A stretch of DNA of 64,000 bases from Streptomyces albicerus (GTDB lineage: Bacteria; Actinomycetota; Actinomycetes; Streptomycetales; Streptomycetaceae): assembly GCF_008905045.1 (NCBI RefSeq), contig NZ_VWMY01000041.1:20162-84161 (forward strand), in the 5' to 3' direction. The first letter of the stretch is position 1; every line of letters begins with the position of its first letter. The notes under the pieces were generated by a model. That model ran no database searches, had not been told where the DNA came from, and saw only the letters and a program-made list of their open reading frames with translations. Position numbers and translations under genes: made by a program. Positions 7,607-16,448 of the stretch are shown here, piece by piece.

Positions 7607-9271
7607 TTGGCTGAGTTCATTTACACCATGCGCAAGACGCGCAAGGCGCACGGCGACAAGGTGATTCTCGACGACGTCACCCTGAACTTCCTGCCGGGGG
7701 CGAAGATCGGCGTTGTCGGTCCGAACGGTGCCGGTAAGTCGACCGTGCTGAAGATCATGGCTGGTCTCGAGCAGCCGTCGAACGGTGAGGCGTACCTGTC
7801 GCCCGGCTACAGCGTCGGCATGCTGCTGCAGGAGCCGCCGCTGGACGAGTCGAAGACGGTCCTGCAGAACGTGCAGGACGGCGCTGCCGAGATCATGGGC
7901 AAGCTCCACCGCTTCAACGAGGTCGCCGAGCTCATGGCGACCGACTACTCGGACGCGCTGATGGAGGAGATGGGCAAGCTCCAGGACGACCTGGACCACG
8001 CCAACGCGTGGGACCTCGACGCCCAGCTGGAGCAGGCCATGGACGCACTGGGCTGCCCGCCCGGCGACTGGCCGGTCACCAACCTCTCCGGTGGCGAGAA
8101 GCGCCGCGTCGCGCTCTGCAAGCTGCTGATCGAGGCCCCCGACCTGCTGCTTCTCGACGAGCCCACCAACCACCTGGACGCCGAGTCCGTGCAGTGGCTG
8201 GAGCAGCACCTCGCGAAGTACGACGGCACCGTCGTCGCCGTCACCCACGATCGGTACTTCCTCGACAACGTCGCGGGCTGGATCCTGGAGCTCGACCGTG
8301 GCCGGGCCATCGGCTACGAGGGGAACTACTCCGTCTACCTGGAGAAGAAGCAGTCCCGCCTCAAGGTCGAGGGCCAGAAGGACGCCAAGCGCGCCAAGCG
8401 GCTCAAGGAAGAGCTCGAGTGGGTGCGGTCCAACGCCAAGGGCCGGCAGGCCAAGTCCAAGGCGCGACTGTCCCGTTACGAGGAGATGGCCGCCGAGGCG
8501 GACAAGATGCGGAAGCTGGACTTCGAGGAGATCCAGATCCCGCCGGGCCCGCGTCTGGGCTCCATCGTGGTCGAGGTCAACAACCTCTCCAAGGCCTTCG
8601 GTGACAAGGTCCTCATCGACGATCTTTCGTTCACGCTGCCGCGGAACGGCATCGTCGGTGTCATCGGGCCCAACGGCGCCGGCAAGACCACGCTCTTCAA
8701 GATGATCCAGGGTTTTGAGACGCCGGACTCCGGCGAGATCAAGGTCGGCGAGACCGTCAAGATCGCCTACGTCGACCAGGGCCGCGAGAACATCGACCCG
8801 AAGAAGTCGCTGTGGGCCGTCGTCTCGGACGAGCTGGACTACATCAACGTCGGCCAGGTCGAGATGCCGTCCCGCGCCTACGTGTCCGCCTTCGGATTCA
8901 AGGGCCCGGACCAGCAGAAGCCGGCCGGAGTCCTCTCCGGCGGTGAGCGCAACCGCCTCAACCTCGCGCTCACCCTCAAGCAGGGCGGCAACCTGCTGCT
9001 CCTCGACGAGCCGACCAACGACCTCGACGTCGAGACCCTGTCCTCGCTCGAGAACGCGCTGCTCGAGTTCCCGGGTGCCGCGGTGGTCGTCTCCCACGAC
9101 CGGTGGTTCCTGGACCGGGTGGCGACGCACATCCTCGCGTACGAGGGCGACTCCAGGTGGTTCTGGTTCGAGGGCAACTTCGAGTCGTACGAGAAGAACA
9201 AGGTCGAGCGGCTCGGACCGGACGCCGCGCGTCCGCACCGCGCCACCTACAAGAAGCTGACCCGGGGCTGA
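7607..9271 (+). CDS. ettA: Energy-dependent translational throttle protein EttA (ABC-F ATPase)
   Basis: TTG at 7607 gives the conserved family N-terminus MAEFIYTM; ATG 7628 would cut into it. The protein has 554 residues and two ABC domains. Walker A is GPNGAGKST in the first and GPNGAGKTT in the second, signatures are LSGGEKRRVAL and LSGGERNRLNL, and Walker B is LLLLDEPTN twice. The charged linker between them (about 240-310) is the P-site tRNA interaction motif. There are no membrane segments. EttA binds the ribosomal E site and gates entry into elongation according to ATP/ADP ratio. It is followed after 2 bases by the thioesterase gene, so they are probably cotranscribed. Confidence 0.92.
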   Translation: MAEFIYTMRKTRKAHGDKVILDDVTLNFLPGAKIGVVGPNGAGKSTVLKIMAGLEQPSNGEAYLSPGYSVGMLLQEPPLDESKTVLQNVQDGAAEIMGKLHRFNEVAELMATDYSDALMEEMGKLQDDLDHANAWDLDAQLEQAMDALGCPPGDWPVTNLSGGEKRRVALCKLLIEAPDLLLLDEPTNHLDAESVQWLEQHLAKYDGTVVAVTHDRYFLDNVAGWILELDRGRAIGYEGNYSVYLEKKQSRLKVEGQKDAKRAKRLKEELEWVRSNAKGRQAKSKARLSRYEEMAAEADKMRKLDFEEIQIPPGPRLGSIVVEVNNLSKAFGDKVLIDDLSFTLPRNGIVGVIGPNGAGKTTLFKMIQGFETPDSGEIKVGETVKIAYVDQGRENIDPKKSLWAVVSDELDYINVGQVEMPSRAYVSAFGFKGPDQQKPAGVLSGGERNRLNLALTLKQGGNLLLLDEPTNDLDVETLSSLENALLEFPGAAVVVSHDRWFLDRVATHILAYEGDSRWFWFEGNFESYEKNKVERLGPDAARPHRATYKKLTRG

Positions 9272-9273
9272 TC

Positions 9274-9693
9274 TTGCGGCATATCTACCGCTGCCCGCTG
9301 CGCTGGGCGGACATGGACGCGTACGGCCACATCAACAACGTGGTCTTCCTCCGTTATCTGGAGGAGGCGCGTATCGACTTCCTGTTCCGCCCGGACAAGG
9401 ATTTCCGGCAGGGGTCCGTGGTGGCGCGCCACGAGATCGACTACAAGCAGCAGTTGGTCCACCGGCACACGCCGGTGGACATCGAGCTGTGGGTCACGCA
9501 GATCAGGGCGGCGTCGTTCACCGTCGCGTACGAGGTCAAGGATCCGGAGCAGGTGTATGTCCGGGCCCAGACGGTCATAGTGCCGTTCGACTTCGAGGCG
9601 CAGCGGCCACGCCGCCTCACCGCCGAGGAGCGGGAGTTCCTCGAGGAGTACACGGACGACGAGGACGACCCCGCGGGGGCCGTCGCGGCATGA
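9274..9693 (+). CDS. Hotdog-fold acyl-CoA thioesterase (4HBT type)
   Basis: A 139-residue single hotdog domain with the family active-site region RWADMDAYGHINN, where Asp is the likely catalytic residue, then FLRYLEEARIDF on the central helix. It should hydrolyse acyl-CoA thioesters; the natural acyl chain cannot be told. Start TTG 9274 is 2 bases after the ettA stop. Its TGA overlaps the next gene's ATG, so three genes form one unit. The C-terminus is acidic. Confidence 0.8.
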   Translation: MRHIYRCPLRWADMDAYGHINNVVFLRYLEEARIDFLFRPDKDFRQGSVVARHEIDYKQQLVHRHTPVDIELWVTQIRAASFTVAYEVKDPEQVYVRAQTVIVPFDFEAQRPRRLTAEEREFLEEYTDDEDDPAGAVAA

Positions 9694-10379
9694 CGGCTCT
9701 GCACCTGGCCGACGAGGGGGAGGCGGCGGACCTCGCCGCCTTCCTGGCCCGGCTGATCCACTACGACCGCGCGGCCGCGGTGCGGCTGCAGGCGTCGGGG
9801 AAGACGCTGGCGGTGTTCGGCCGGCCACCGTCGTTCGAGGTGCTCGCGATCCGTACGGCTCGGCTCGCCAAGCCGTACGAGAACGGTCTCGACGCCTCGC
9901 TCGACGTGACCGTCTCGGCCGGTGAACTCCTGGAATCCCTCGACGAGTCGGCGGCCACCGCGACCGTGCCCGCCGTCGTCACCGGCCCGCCGTGGGCCGG
10001 AGTGCTGCCGCCCCGCGGCGGCTGGCGGCCCGAGCCGGGGCTGCCCGCGCTCGACGCGGTACGGGCGATGGTCGCCGCGGCGGTCGCTGAATTCCGGTCG
10101 CGTATCGACGAGCTGGCGGCCGAGGGGCGTACGCGTGCCCAACTCGACCGCATCGGGCGGGAGATCTGGTCCCGGCCGATCGGCGACACTGAACTACCGG
10201 TGCGGGCCGCGCACGCGGCGCAGTCGCTGGGATTCCTGAGGCCCGCACGCACGGCCGTGCCCGACGAGGCCGTACTGCGGCTGCTCTCGTCGGGCGCGTG
10301 GCTCAGGCTGCGTACGCCGTACGGGTCGATCGCCGTACGCAGGGCGGGACTTGGGGCGTTGGACGTCAGCGTTCGCTGA
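9690..10379 (+). CDS. Conserved hypothetical protein
   Basis: A 229-residue soluble protein, coupled by ATGA overlap to the thioesterase gene. It is Ala/Arg/Leu-rich with no signal peptide or membrane segment. I see no nucleotide-binding, metal-binding or catalytic motif. Its fixed position after ettA and the thioesterase is all that can be said of its role. Confidence 0.7.
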   Translation: MTALHLADEGEAADLAAFLARLIHYDRAAAVRLQASGKTLAVFGRPPSFEVLAIRTARLAKPYENGLDASLDVTVSAGELLESLDESAATATVPAVVTGPPWAGVLPPRGGWRPEPGLPALDAVRAMVAAAVAEFRSRIDELAAEGRTRAQLDRIGREIWSRPIGDTELPVRAAHAAQSLGFLRPARTAVPDEAVLRLLSSGAWLRLRTPYGSIAVRRAGLGALDVSVR

Positions 10380-10380
10380 G

Positions 10381-10472
10381 CGGCCGCATTTCAGACCAGC
10401 GGCCGCATTTCAGACCAGTGGCCGGTGCAAGACCAGTGGCCAGAGCAGGACGAGTGGTCGGAGCTAGACGAG
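10381..10472. repeat. Five-copy 18-19-bp tandem repeat across the gntP stop
   Basis: Units start at 10381, 10400 (two identical 19-mers), 10419, 10437 and 10455 (three 18-mers sharing TGGnC and GACnAG). The last unit runs into the 3' end of the gntP reading frame, whose stop is at 10464-10466. The array fills the gap between the convergent genes. Confidence 0.8.
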
Positions 10473-11978
10473 TGGCCAAAGGGCTGCCGTCAGGCCGAAG
10501 CCCATCACACCCATGGTGGTCGTCAGGACCGTCCACGTGCGCAGGCCACTCGCCACATCCAGGCCGGCGAGCTTGGTGAACATCCAGTAGCCCGCGTCGT
10601 TGATGTGCGAGACGGCCAGGCCGCCCGCGCCCATCGCCAGGGCGACCAGGGAGAGTTGGCCCGTGGACAGCTCGGCGCGTTCCAGGAGCGGGGTGAGGAT
10701 GCCCGCCGTGGTGATCAGTGCCACCGTCGTCGAACCCTGGGCGGCGCGCAGGGTCAGCGCCATCAGGAAGGCGAGGAAGAGGGCCGGCAGGCCGGTCCTG
10801 TCGAGTACGTCGGCGATCGCGTCACCGATGCCGCTCGCCACGAGGACCTTGCCGAAGACACCGCCCGCGCCCGCCACCAGGATCACCATCGCCACGGGCG
10901 GCAGGGCGGAGCCCATGACCTCGGCGATGCGGGTGCGGTGCCAGCCGCGGCGGGCGCCGAGGAAGTACGCGCACAGGGTGACGTCGATCAGCAGGGCCAC
11001 CATCGGAGCGCCGAGGACCGTGAGGACGGCGCGGAGGGTGGAGCCCTCGTCGAGGAGGTTCTGGCCGAGGGTGCCGAGGAGGATCAGCAGGATCGGGGTG
11101 ACGATCAGGGCCAGGACCATGCCGAAGGAGGGCGGGCGGACCTCCGAGGTGGTGGTCGCGGCGGTCGCGGAGGGCTTCGTGAGTACGGCGGTTCCGTGGC
11201 CGTCGTCCGTGGCAGGGGCCGGTGCCGAACCCGGACCCGCACCTGGACCCGCACCCGGACCCGCACCTGAACCCCGACCCGGACCCGGGGTGGCTCCGCC
11301 GTCGGTGACCTCGCCGGATGCGTCCTCGCCGTAGACCTCGGCGTACACCGTCGGGTCCATCGGGTACTCGCGGCGGGTCATACGGCGCGACACCAGGTAG
11401 CCGAGCAGGACCACGACCGCGGTCAGCGGGATGCCGATGAGCAGGACCAGGCCCTGGTCGGCGCCGATCGCCTGGGTGACGGCGACCGCGCCCGGGTGCG
11501 GCGGCAGGAAGGCGTGCACGGTGAGCATCGCGGCGCCCATCGGCAGCGCGTACACGAGGAGGGGCTTGCGGGAGGCGCGGGCGACTCCGTACGCGATCGG
11601 CATCAGGATGATCAGGCCGACCTCGAAGAAGACCGGGATGCCGAGGACGAAACCGGCGACGGTGAGCGCGAGCGGGGTGCGGCGGGAGCCGAAGCGGTCG
11701 ATGAGGGAGTGCGCGAACGACTGGGCGCCGCCGGAGAGTTCGATGATCCGGCCGATCATCGCGCCCAGGGCGATGATCGTCGCGATGTGGCCGAGCGTGG
11801 AGCCCATGCCCGCCTCGATGGTCTCCACCAGCTTGGCGGCCGGTACGCCCGCGGCGAGGGCGACGCCGATGGAGACGACGACCAGGGCGACGAAGGGCTG
11901 GACCTTGGCGCGGAGGATCAGCAACAGGAGGGTGGTGACGCCGGCGAGGGCTATCAGGAGGAGGGTGGTGTGGCTCAT
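10464..11978 (-). CDS. GntP-family gluconate/sugar-acid:H+ symporter
   Basis: A 504-residue permease with about 12 hydrophobic segments and GntP hallmarks (LSGGAQSFAHSLIDRFG, GIPVFFEVGLIILMPI, HAFLPPHPGAVA, AAQGSTTVALITTAG, AVSHINDAGYW). A cytoplasmic loop near residue 235 has been expanded by a Gly-Pro-Ala hexanucleotide repeat (GPGAGPGAGPG). It probably imports the four-carbon or related sugar acid used by the upstream dehydrogenase, aldolase and kinase. Its start overlaps the dehydrogenase stop by 4 bases. Confidence 0.88.
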   Translation of the reverse strand: MSHTTLLLIALAGVTTLLLLILRAKVQPFVALVVVSIGVALAAGVPAAKLVETIEAGMGSTLGHIATIIALGAMIGRIIELSGGAQSFAHSLIDRFGSRRTPLALTVAGFVLGIPVFFEVGLIILMPIAYGVARASRKPLLVYALPMGAAMLTVHAFLPPHPGAVAVTQAIGADQGLVLLIGIPLTAVVVLLGYLVSRRMTRREYPMDPTVYAEVYGEDASGEVTDGGATPGPGRGSGAGPGAGPGAGPGSAPAPATDDGHGTAVLTKPSATAATTTSEVRPPSFGMVLALIVTPILLILLGTLGQNLLDEGSTLRAVLTVLGAPMVALLIDVTLCAYFLGARRGWHRTRIAEVMGSALPPVAMVILVAGAGGVFGKVLVASGIGDAIADVLDRTGLPALFLAFLMALTLRAAQGSTTVALITTAGILTPLLERAELSTGQLSLVALAMGAGGLAVSHINDAGYWMFTKLAGLDVASGLRTWTVLTTTMGVMGFGLTAALWPLV

Positions 11979-12892
11979 CGGGCGTCTCCCTCTGGGGAGT
12001 TGTTCTTCGGCGACAGGACAGTGACGACGGAGGAGTCGTCGTGGGCGGCGAGGCCGGCGCCTTCGCCGAGGAGGTAGAGCTGCTGGGCCGCGGACGCCAG
12101 CGGAACCGGGACGTGGGCGTCCTTGGCGATGCCGGTGACGATGCCCATGTCCTTCACGAAGATGTCGAGGCGGGACTTCACTTCGGGGTCCGGGCCGTCC
12201 GCGTACGTCTCGACCATGCGAGGGCCGCGGTCGGCGAACATGAACGAGCCCGCCGCGCCGTGGCGGAGGCTCTCCACGACCGTGGCCGGGTCGAGGCCCA
12301 GGGCGCGGGCGAGGGCGATGGCCTCCGCGGCCGCGGCGATGTGGACGCCGGCGAGGAGCTGGTTGATCGCCTTGAGGGACTGGCCGTCGCCCGGCCGGGG
12401 GCCGACCAGGGTGAGGGTGGAGGCGAGGAGGCCCAGTACCGGGCGGGCCTGGTCCAGGGCCTTGTCCTCGGCGCCTACGACGATGAGGAGGTCGCCGTTG
12501 CCCGCGCGGACCGGGCCGCCGCTGACCGGGGCGTCGACCGTGAGGATGCCTTTCTCTGCGAGGCGGGCGGCTGTGGTGCGGGCCGCGTCCGGGCCGACCG
12601 TGCTGGTGAGGACGACCGTGGCGCCGGGGCGGAGGGTTTCGGCTGCGCCGTGCCTGGCGAAGAGGGCGCCCTCTACCTGGGACTGGTCCCGGACTGCGAG
12701 GAGGACGATGTCGGCGTTGCGGGCTGCCTCGGCGGGGGAGGTGGCGGCTGCGCCGCCCGCCTCGGTGACCAGGGCTCGGCGGTCTTCGGCTATGTCGTAG
12801 GCCGTGACCGGGAGGTGGGCGGCGAGGCGGGTGGCCATGGGCAGGCCCATGGCGCCCAGGCCGAGCACTGCCGTGTGGGGAGCGGTTGGCAT
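11975..12892 (-). CDS. LtnD-like sugar-acid dehydrogenase (beta-hydroxyacid dehydrogenase family)
   Basis: A 305-residue NAD-dependent dehydrogenase. The Rossmann motif GLGAMGLPMA is at the N-terminus, the substrate motif DAPVSGGPVRA about residue 120 and the catalytic lysine in GDGQSLKAINQLL about residue 170. It resembles L-threonate dehydrogenase and YgbJ, which oxidise a sugar acid at C2 before phosphorylation by a DUF1537 kinase. ATG 12892 has AAAGGA 7 bases upstream; the longer frame reads through a repeat and is not credible. Confidence 0.85.
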   Translation of the reverse strand: MPTAPHTAVLGLGAMGLPMATRLAAHLPVTAYDIAEDRRALVTEAGGAAATSPAEAARNADIVLLAVRDQSQVEGALFARHGAAETLRPGATVVLTSTVGPDAARTTAARLAEKGILTVDAPVSGGPVRAGNGDLLIVVGAEDKALDQARPVLGLLASTLTLVGPRPGDGQSLKAINQLLAGVHIAAAAEAIALARALGLDPATVVESLRHGAAGSFMFADRGPRMVETYADGPDPEVKSRLDIFVKDMGIVTGIAKDAHVPVPLASAAQQLYLLGEGAGLAAHDDSSVVTVLSPKNNSPEGDAR

Positions 12893-13168
12893 GTGGGTGT
12901 CCTTTGGGGAGGGGAGGGAGACGGGGAAGAGGGGGGTGTGGGGGATGACTTCGGCTGCGGGTGGGTGGGGGCTGGTCGCGCCCACGCGGCGGAGCCGCAT
13001 ATCGGTACAGCCCCGCGCCCCTGATGGGGCTGGGGCTGTGGATTGGCTGCCCGCTCCTGGGGCTCGGGGCCTTGCCCTGAAGTGCCCTTGCTTTGAAGTG
13101 CCCTTGGCCTGATCCCGGCCTTTGGCCCCCGCAGCGGCCCTTGCCCTGAACGCTGCTCTGGCCCTGAA
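12893..13168. repeat. Dispersed repeat and degenerate tandem array between aldolase and dehydrogenase genes
   Basis: This 276-base gap sits inside an otherwise tightly packed operon. Bases 12965-13030 are a variant of the Streptomyces dispersed element seen intact at 26178 and 54446, here with an internal insert. It ends in a CCCCGCGCCCC...GGGGC hairpin. Bases about 13070-13165 carry degenerate copies of a TTCAGGGC(A/C)AGGGC-like unit beginning right after the aldolase stop. The hairpin may reduce read-through to the last two genes. Confidence 0.65.
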
Positions 13169-14032
13169 CTACGCGGACTGTGGGGTCAGTTGGGCGATGA
13201 CCCGGATCGCCGCCTGGGTGACCGCCTCGCGGCCCGCCCGCCAGAGGCTCACCACGTCCGAACCCGGTAGGGCGGACGGGAGTTGGGCGGCGACGGCCTG
13301 CAGGTAGGCGCGGCGGAGTTCCGCGTTGACGTTGACCTTGGCTACTCCTTGGGTGAGGGCGGGGTGGAGTTCGGCGGTGGGGAGGCCGCTGGCTCCGTGG
13401 AGGACGAGGGGGACGGGGGTCACCGCGTGGATCGCGGACAGGCGGGCGAGGTCCAGGTGGATCTCGTGGGTGGTGAAGCCGTGGACGTTGCCGACGGCGA
13501 CAGCGAGGGCGTCGATGCCGGTCTCGGCGGCGAACTCGGCTGCCTGGGCCGGGTCCGTCATGGTGGAGGGAGCCACGGTGGCGTTCGTCGAGACGTCCTC
13601 GTCGCCCGGCAGGGCACCCAGCTCGGCCTCCACCCAGGCCCCGTGGTCGCGGGCCCGGCGTACGGCCTCCTTCGTGAGCTTGACGTTCTCGGCGAAGGGG
13701 AGATGGGAGCCGTCCACCATGACGGACGTGTAGCCCGCTTCCAGGCAGGCGGTGATCTCGTTGAGGTCGCGGCTGTGGTCGAGGTGGACGCCGAGACGGG
13801 CGGTCGAGCGGGTGGCCGCGTCGAGGGCGAGGCGCATCAGGGGTTCGCGGCCCGCGTGTCCGAAGGGGCTCGAACCGGCCTGGATCAGCACCGGGTGGCC
13901 TTCGGAGGCTTCCGCCGCGGCGACTATGCCCTGGACCGTCTCCAGGTTGTACGCGACGAAGCCCGGGAGCGCGTATCCGGTCTCGTACGCCTCGGTGAGG
14001 GCCTTCAGGCCTTCGGCTCCGGTGAGCAGCAT
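13169..14032 (-). CDS. Class II ketose-bisphosphate aldolase family protein
   Basis: A 287-residue zinc aldolase of the FbaA/GatY/KbaY type. Metal and active-site motifs are HLDHSRD (about 84-90), VDGSHLPF, VHGFTTHEIH and LHGASGLP. The family reversibly joins DHAP to an aldehyde. The known L-threonate and D-erythronate routes use a different, adducin-like decarboxylating aldolase at this step, so this points to a variant pathway. Its ATG overlaps the kinase stop (TGATG), so the two are coupled. Confidence 0.85.
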   Translation of the reverse strand: MLLTGAEGLKALTEAYETGYALPGFVAYNLETVQGIVAAAEASEGHPVLIQAGSSPFGHAGREPLMRLALDAATRSTARLGVHLDHSRDLNEITACLEAGYTSVMVDGSHLPFAENVKLTKEAVRRARDHGAWVEAELGALPGDEDVSTNATVAPSTMTDPAQAAEFAAETGIDALAVAVGNVHGFTTHEIHLDLARLSAIHAVTPVPLVLHGASGLPTAELHPALTQGVAKVNVNAELRRAYLQAVAAQLPSALPGSDVVSLWRAGREAVTQAAIRVIAQLTPQSA

Positions 14033-15474
14033 CAGGCGGCGCTCCTCAGGAGGGCGAGGGCGTCGGAGAGGGCGTCGTCGCCGCCGACGTTGCCCGCGAA
14101 GACGACGTACGGGATGCCGGCGGCCGGGCCGTCGACGGGCTGCCAGAGGGAGACGATGCCCGGCAGCAGGGTGCCGCGGGCCCAGGCGCGGCGGATCTCC
14201 AGGCCGTGGGTCGCGGTGTCGCTGGAGGTGATGCCGCCCTTGGCGATGACGAAGGCGGGGCGGCGGACGGCGTTGACGAGGCGTACCGCTTCGACGAGGG
14301 CGGCGGAGACGCGGCGGGAGATGGCGAGGCTGGCGTCCGCGTCCGTGCCGGTGACGAGCGTGCGGGTGGTGCGGATGACGGCGTCGGAGGTCTCCAGGGC
14401 GGCCGCGGCCGCGGTGGCGATCTCGCAGATATGGGCGTCGCGGCGCGTGTCGTCGAGGAGGTGGGCGACGTCGAGTTCGTACTCGGTGAGGTTGCCCTGC
14501 TGTTCGCGCAGGCGGTCCAACTGGCGGGTGGTCAGGGAGACATGGGAGCCGACGACGATGAGGCCGTGGGGGGCGTCGCCGCGCAGAGGGCGGAGTTCGG
14601 CGGGGGTGAGCGGCTGGTGGGCGGACTGGCCGGCGCGGGCGCGTACGAAGGAGGGGCCCACGCGGTAGAGGAGGTGGGCGCCGTTCTCCTCGGCCTCCGC
14701 GAGGGCCAGGGCGAGGACGCGGAGGTCGTCGTCGCAGACCGCGTCGACCACGGCGGGGGCGCCGTGGCGGAGGGTGGAGAGGAGGGACGCCACGTGGCTC
14801 GGGCCCTTGGTACGGAGATCGGTGAGCGTGATGCGGAGGACCTTGTCGGCGGGGGTGCGGCCGTTCGTCTTCTCCTCGATCCAGTCGGGGAGGCGGGAGG
14901 AGCGGTAGCCGAAGGTGGCGTCCCGGGCGAACTCGCTCTCACCGACCGGGAGGAGGCCGTCCGGGGTGCGCATCCAGTGGGTCGAGTCGATGGTGAGGCG
15001 GCCGGCCTCTATGTAGGCGGGGACGAGGACGACTCCGTCGGGGGTGGAGGCGCCGACGGACGTCAACTCCTCGGCGAGTACGTCGGTTTCGAGGGGGAAG
15101 TGGCCGCGCAGGGTGGAGTCGCTCCGGGAGGCGATGGCGTAGGGGATGCCTTCGGCCCGGGATGCCTGGTGGAGCGCGCGGACTATGGCGCGGTTGCGGG
15201 TCGCGGTGTCCTCGGGGGAGAGGCTGCGGGTGTTGGTGAGGACGAAGAAGGCGGGGGTGCTCTGGCGGAGGGCCCAGCGGAGGTCGTCGACGGTCCAGGT
15301 GGTGAGGACGGGGATGTCCTTGACGGTCTGGGTGCCGGTGGGGTCGTCGTCCAGGACCACCAGGCGGGGAGCCGAGCGGATTCTGGCGGCGACTTCCGCG
15401 GCGGGGATCTCGCGGACCGGCGGAAGGCCGGCGAGGACTTCGGGCTCGGGGAGGGCATGGCGGGGTAGGGACAT
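14032..15474 (-). CDS. Four-carbon acid sugar kinase (DUF1537/OtnK family)
   Basis: A 480-residue kinase. The N-terminal domain has VVLDDDPTGTQTV and ASRSDSTLRGHFP, the acid-sugar binding residues of the family. The C-terminal nucleotide-binding domain has VVGSHVSL and FVIAKGGITSSDTA followed by a GIPYVVFAGNVGG tail. Known members phosphorylate 3-oxo-tetronates or threonate/erythronate with ATP. It is the first gene of the catabolic unit. ATG 15474 is chosen because the region upstream is promoter-like. Confidence 0.85.
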   Translation of the reverse strand: MSLPRHALPEPEVLAGLPPVREIPAAEVAARIRSAPRLVVLDDDPTGTQTVKDIPVLTTWTVDDLRWALRQSTPAFFVLTNTRSLSPEDTATRNRAIVRALHQASRAEGIPYAIASRSDSTLRGHFPLETDVLAEELTSVGASTPDGVVLVPAYIEAGRLTIDSTHWMRTPDGLLPVGESEFARDATFGYRSSRLPDWIEEKTNGRTPADKVLRITLTDLRTKGPSHVASLLSTLRHGAPAVVDAVCDDDLRVLALALAEAEENGAHLLYRVGPSFVRARAGQSAHQPLTPAELRPLRGDAPHGLIVVGSHVSLTTRQLDRLREQQGNLTEYELDVAHLLDDTRRDAHICEIATAAAAALETSDAVIRTTRTLVTGTDADASLAISRRVSAALVEAVRLVNAVRRPAFVIAKGGITSSDTATHGLEIRRAWARGTLLPGIVSLWQPVDGPAAGIPYVVFAGNVGGDDALSDALALLRSAA

Positions 15475-15547
15475 GGCGGTTCCTGGGTGAGGGTGAGGGA
15501 TCGGGGGATGGGGGCGGGGATTGGGATCGCTCGGGGGAGGTGAGCAC

Positions 15548-15573
15548 ACTCGTGCCACCCCAGTGGCACGAGT
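15548..15573. promoter_or_regulatory. 11-bp-arm inverted repeat upstream of the kinase gene
   Basis: ACTCGTGCCAC (15548-15558) and GTGGCACGAGT (15563-15573) are exact complements around a 4-base spacer, 74 bases before the kinase start. Size and place suit an operator for the sugar-acid operon. A hairpin in the 5' leader is the alternative. Confidence 0.55.
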
Positions 15574-15656
15574 AACTACCGCCACGTACCGGTTACGCGT
15601 ACGGATTACGTGTGCCTACGGCCACCTGACCGCTGCGGGGCCGGGAGCTGTGCGCG

Positions 15657-16358
15657 TCAGTGGTGGTCCGGGTCCTTGATCACGTGCGTGCGCAGGTCGT
15701 TCGCCGTCTGGTTCATGTGGGCGTCCATCGCGCGGCGGGCCTTCTCCGGGTCGCCGGACTCCAGGGCCACCAGGACCGCCTCGTGGTGGGCGATCGCGTT
15801 GACGCGGATCTGCGGGACTGCCGAGGTCTCGCGGCGGCCCTCCGCCAGGAGGGGGCCGAAGGGTTCGAAGAGGAGGGGGACGAAGAGGTTGCCGGTCGCC
15901 CGCATCACCGTGGCGTGGAAGTCGATGTCCGCCTGCACGAACTGTTCCGTATCGGCCGCGTCCGCCGCCTCGCGCATCGTCGCGAGGTGCTCGCGCAGCT
16001 CCGCGAGGTCGGCCTCGCTGCGGCGGAGGGCGGCGAGTTCCGTCGCGCCGTTCTCGATGAGGCGGCGGGCTTCGATGAGCCGCTCGGAGAGGGCGGAGTG
16101 CGAGGAACGGGACGCCGCGCGGACCACGTGTTCCATGGCGGTCCAGCGGTCCGGCGGGTTCACGTAGGTGCCACGGCCGCGGACGACGCGTACGACGTTC
16201 TGGGCGCGCAGCTGTTTCACCGCCTCGCGCACGGTCAGGCGGCTCACGGACGACTGCTCGGCGAGCTCGGCCTCCGGGGGGAGGGCGGCGTCCGGCGGGT
16301 ACGTGCCGTCGATGATCGCGCTGAGCAGCTGCTCGGCGAGGTCTTCGGAGAGCGACAT
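15657..16358 (-). CDS. GntR-family (FadR subfamily) regulator of the sugar-acid operon
   Basis: A 233-residue regulator. The winged helix-turn-helix occupies residues 8-70 (LPPEAELAEQSSVSRLTVREAVKQL, RVVRGRGTYV). The all-helical FCD effector domain carries the metal-binding pattern with D about 147, H151 and later HH about 198. It stands just upstream of the kinase gene on the same strand. It probably represses the operon until the sugar acid binds, and itself through the palindromes at 16449-16472. Confidence 0.85.
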   Translation of the reverse strand: MSLSEDLAEQLLSAIIDGTYPPDAALPPEAELAEQSSVSRLTVREAVKQLRAQNVVRVVRGRGTYVNPPDRWTAMEHVVRAASRSSHSALSERLIEARRLIENGATELAALRRSEADLAELREHLATMREAADAADTEQFVQADIDFHATVMRATGNLFVPLLFEPFGPLLAEGRRETSAVPQIRVNAIAHHEAVLVALESGDPEKARRAMDAHMNQTANDLRTHVIKDPDHH

Positions 16359-16448
16359 CGTTGGGCCTCCGGCGGGCGGGTCTGGGCAGGTGGTGACCAG
16401 AGTCTGTCATCAGGTGATCCGCATGATCCCAGGAGAGGTGATCTGGAA

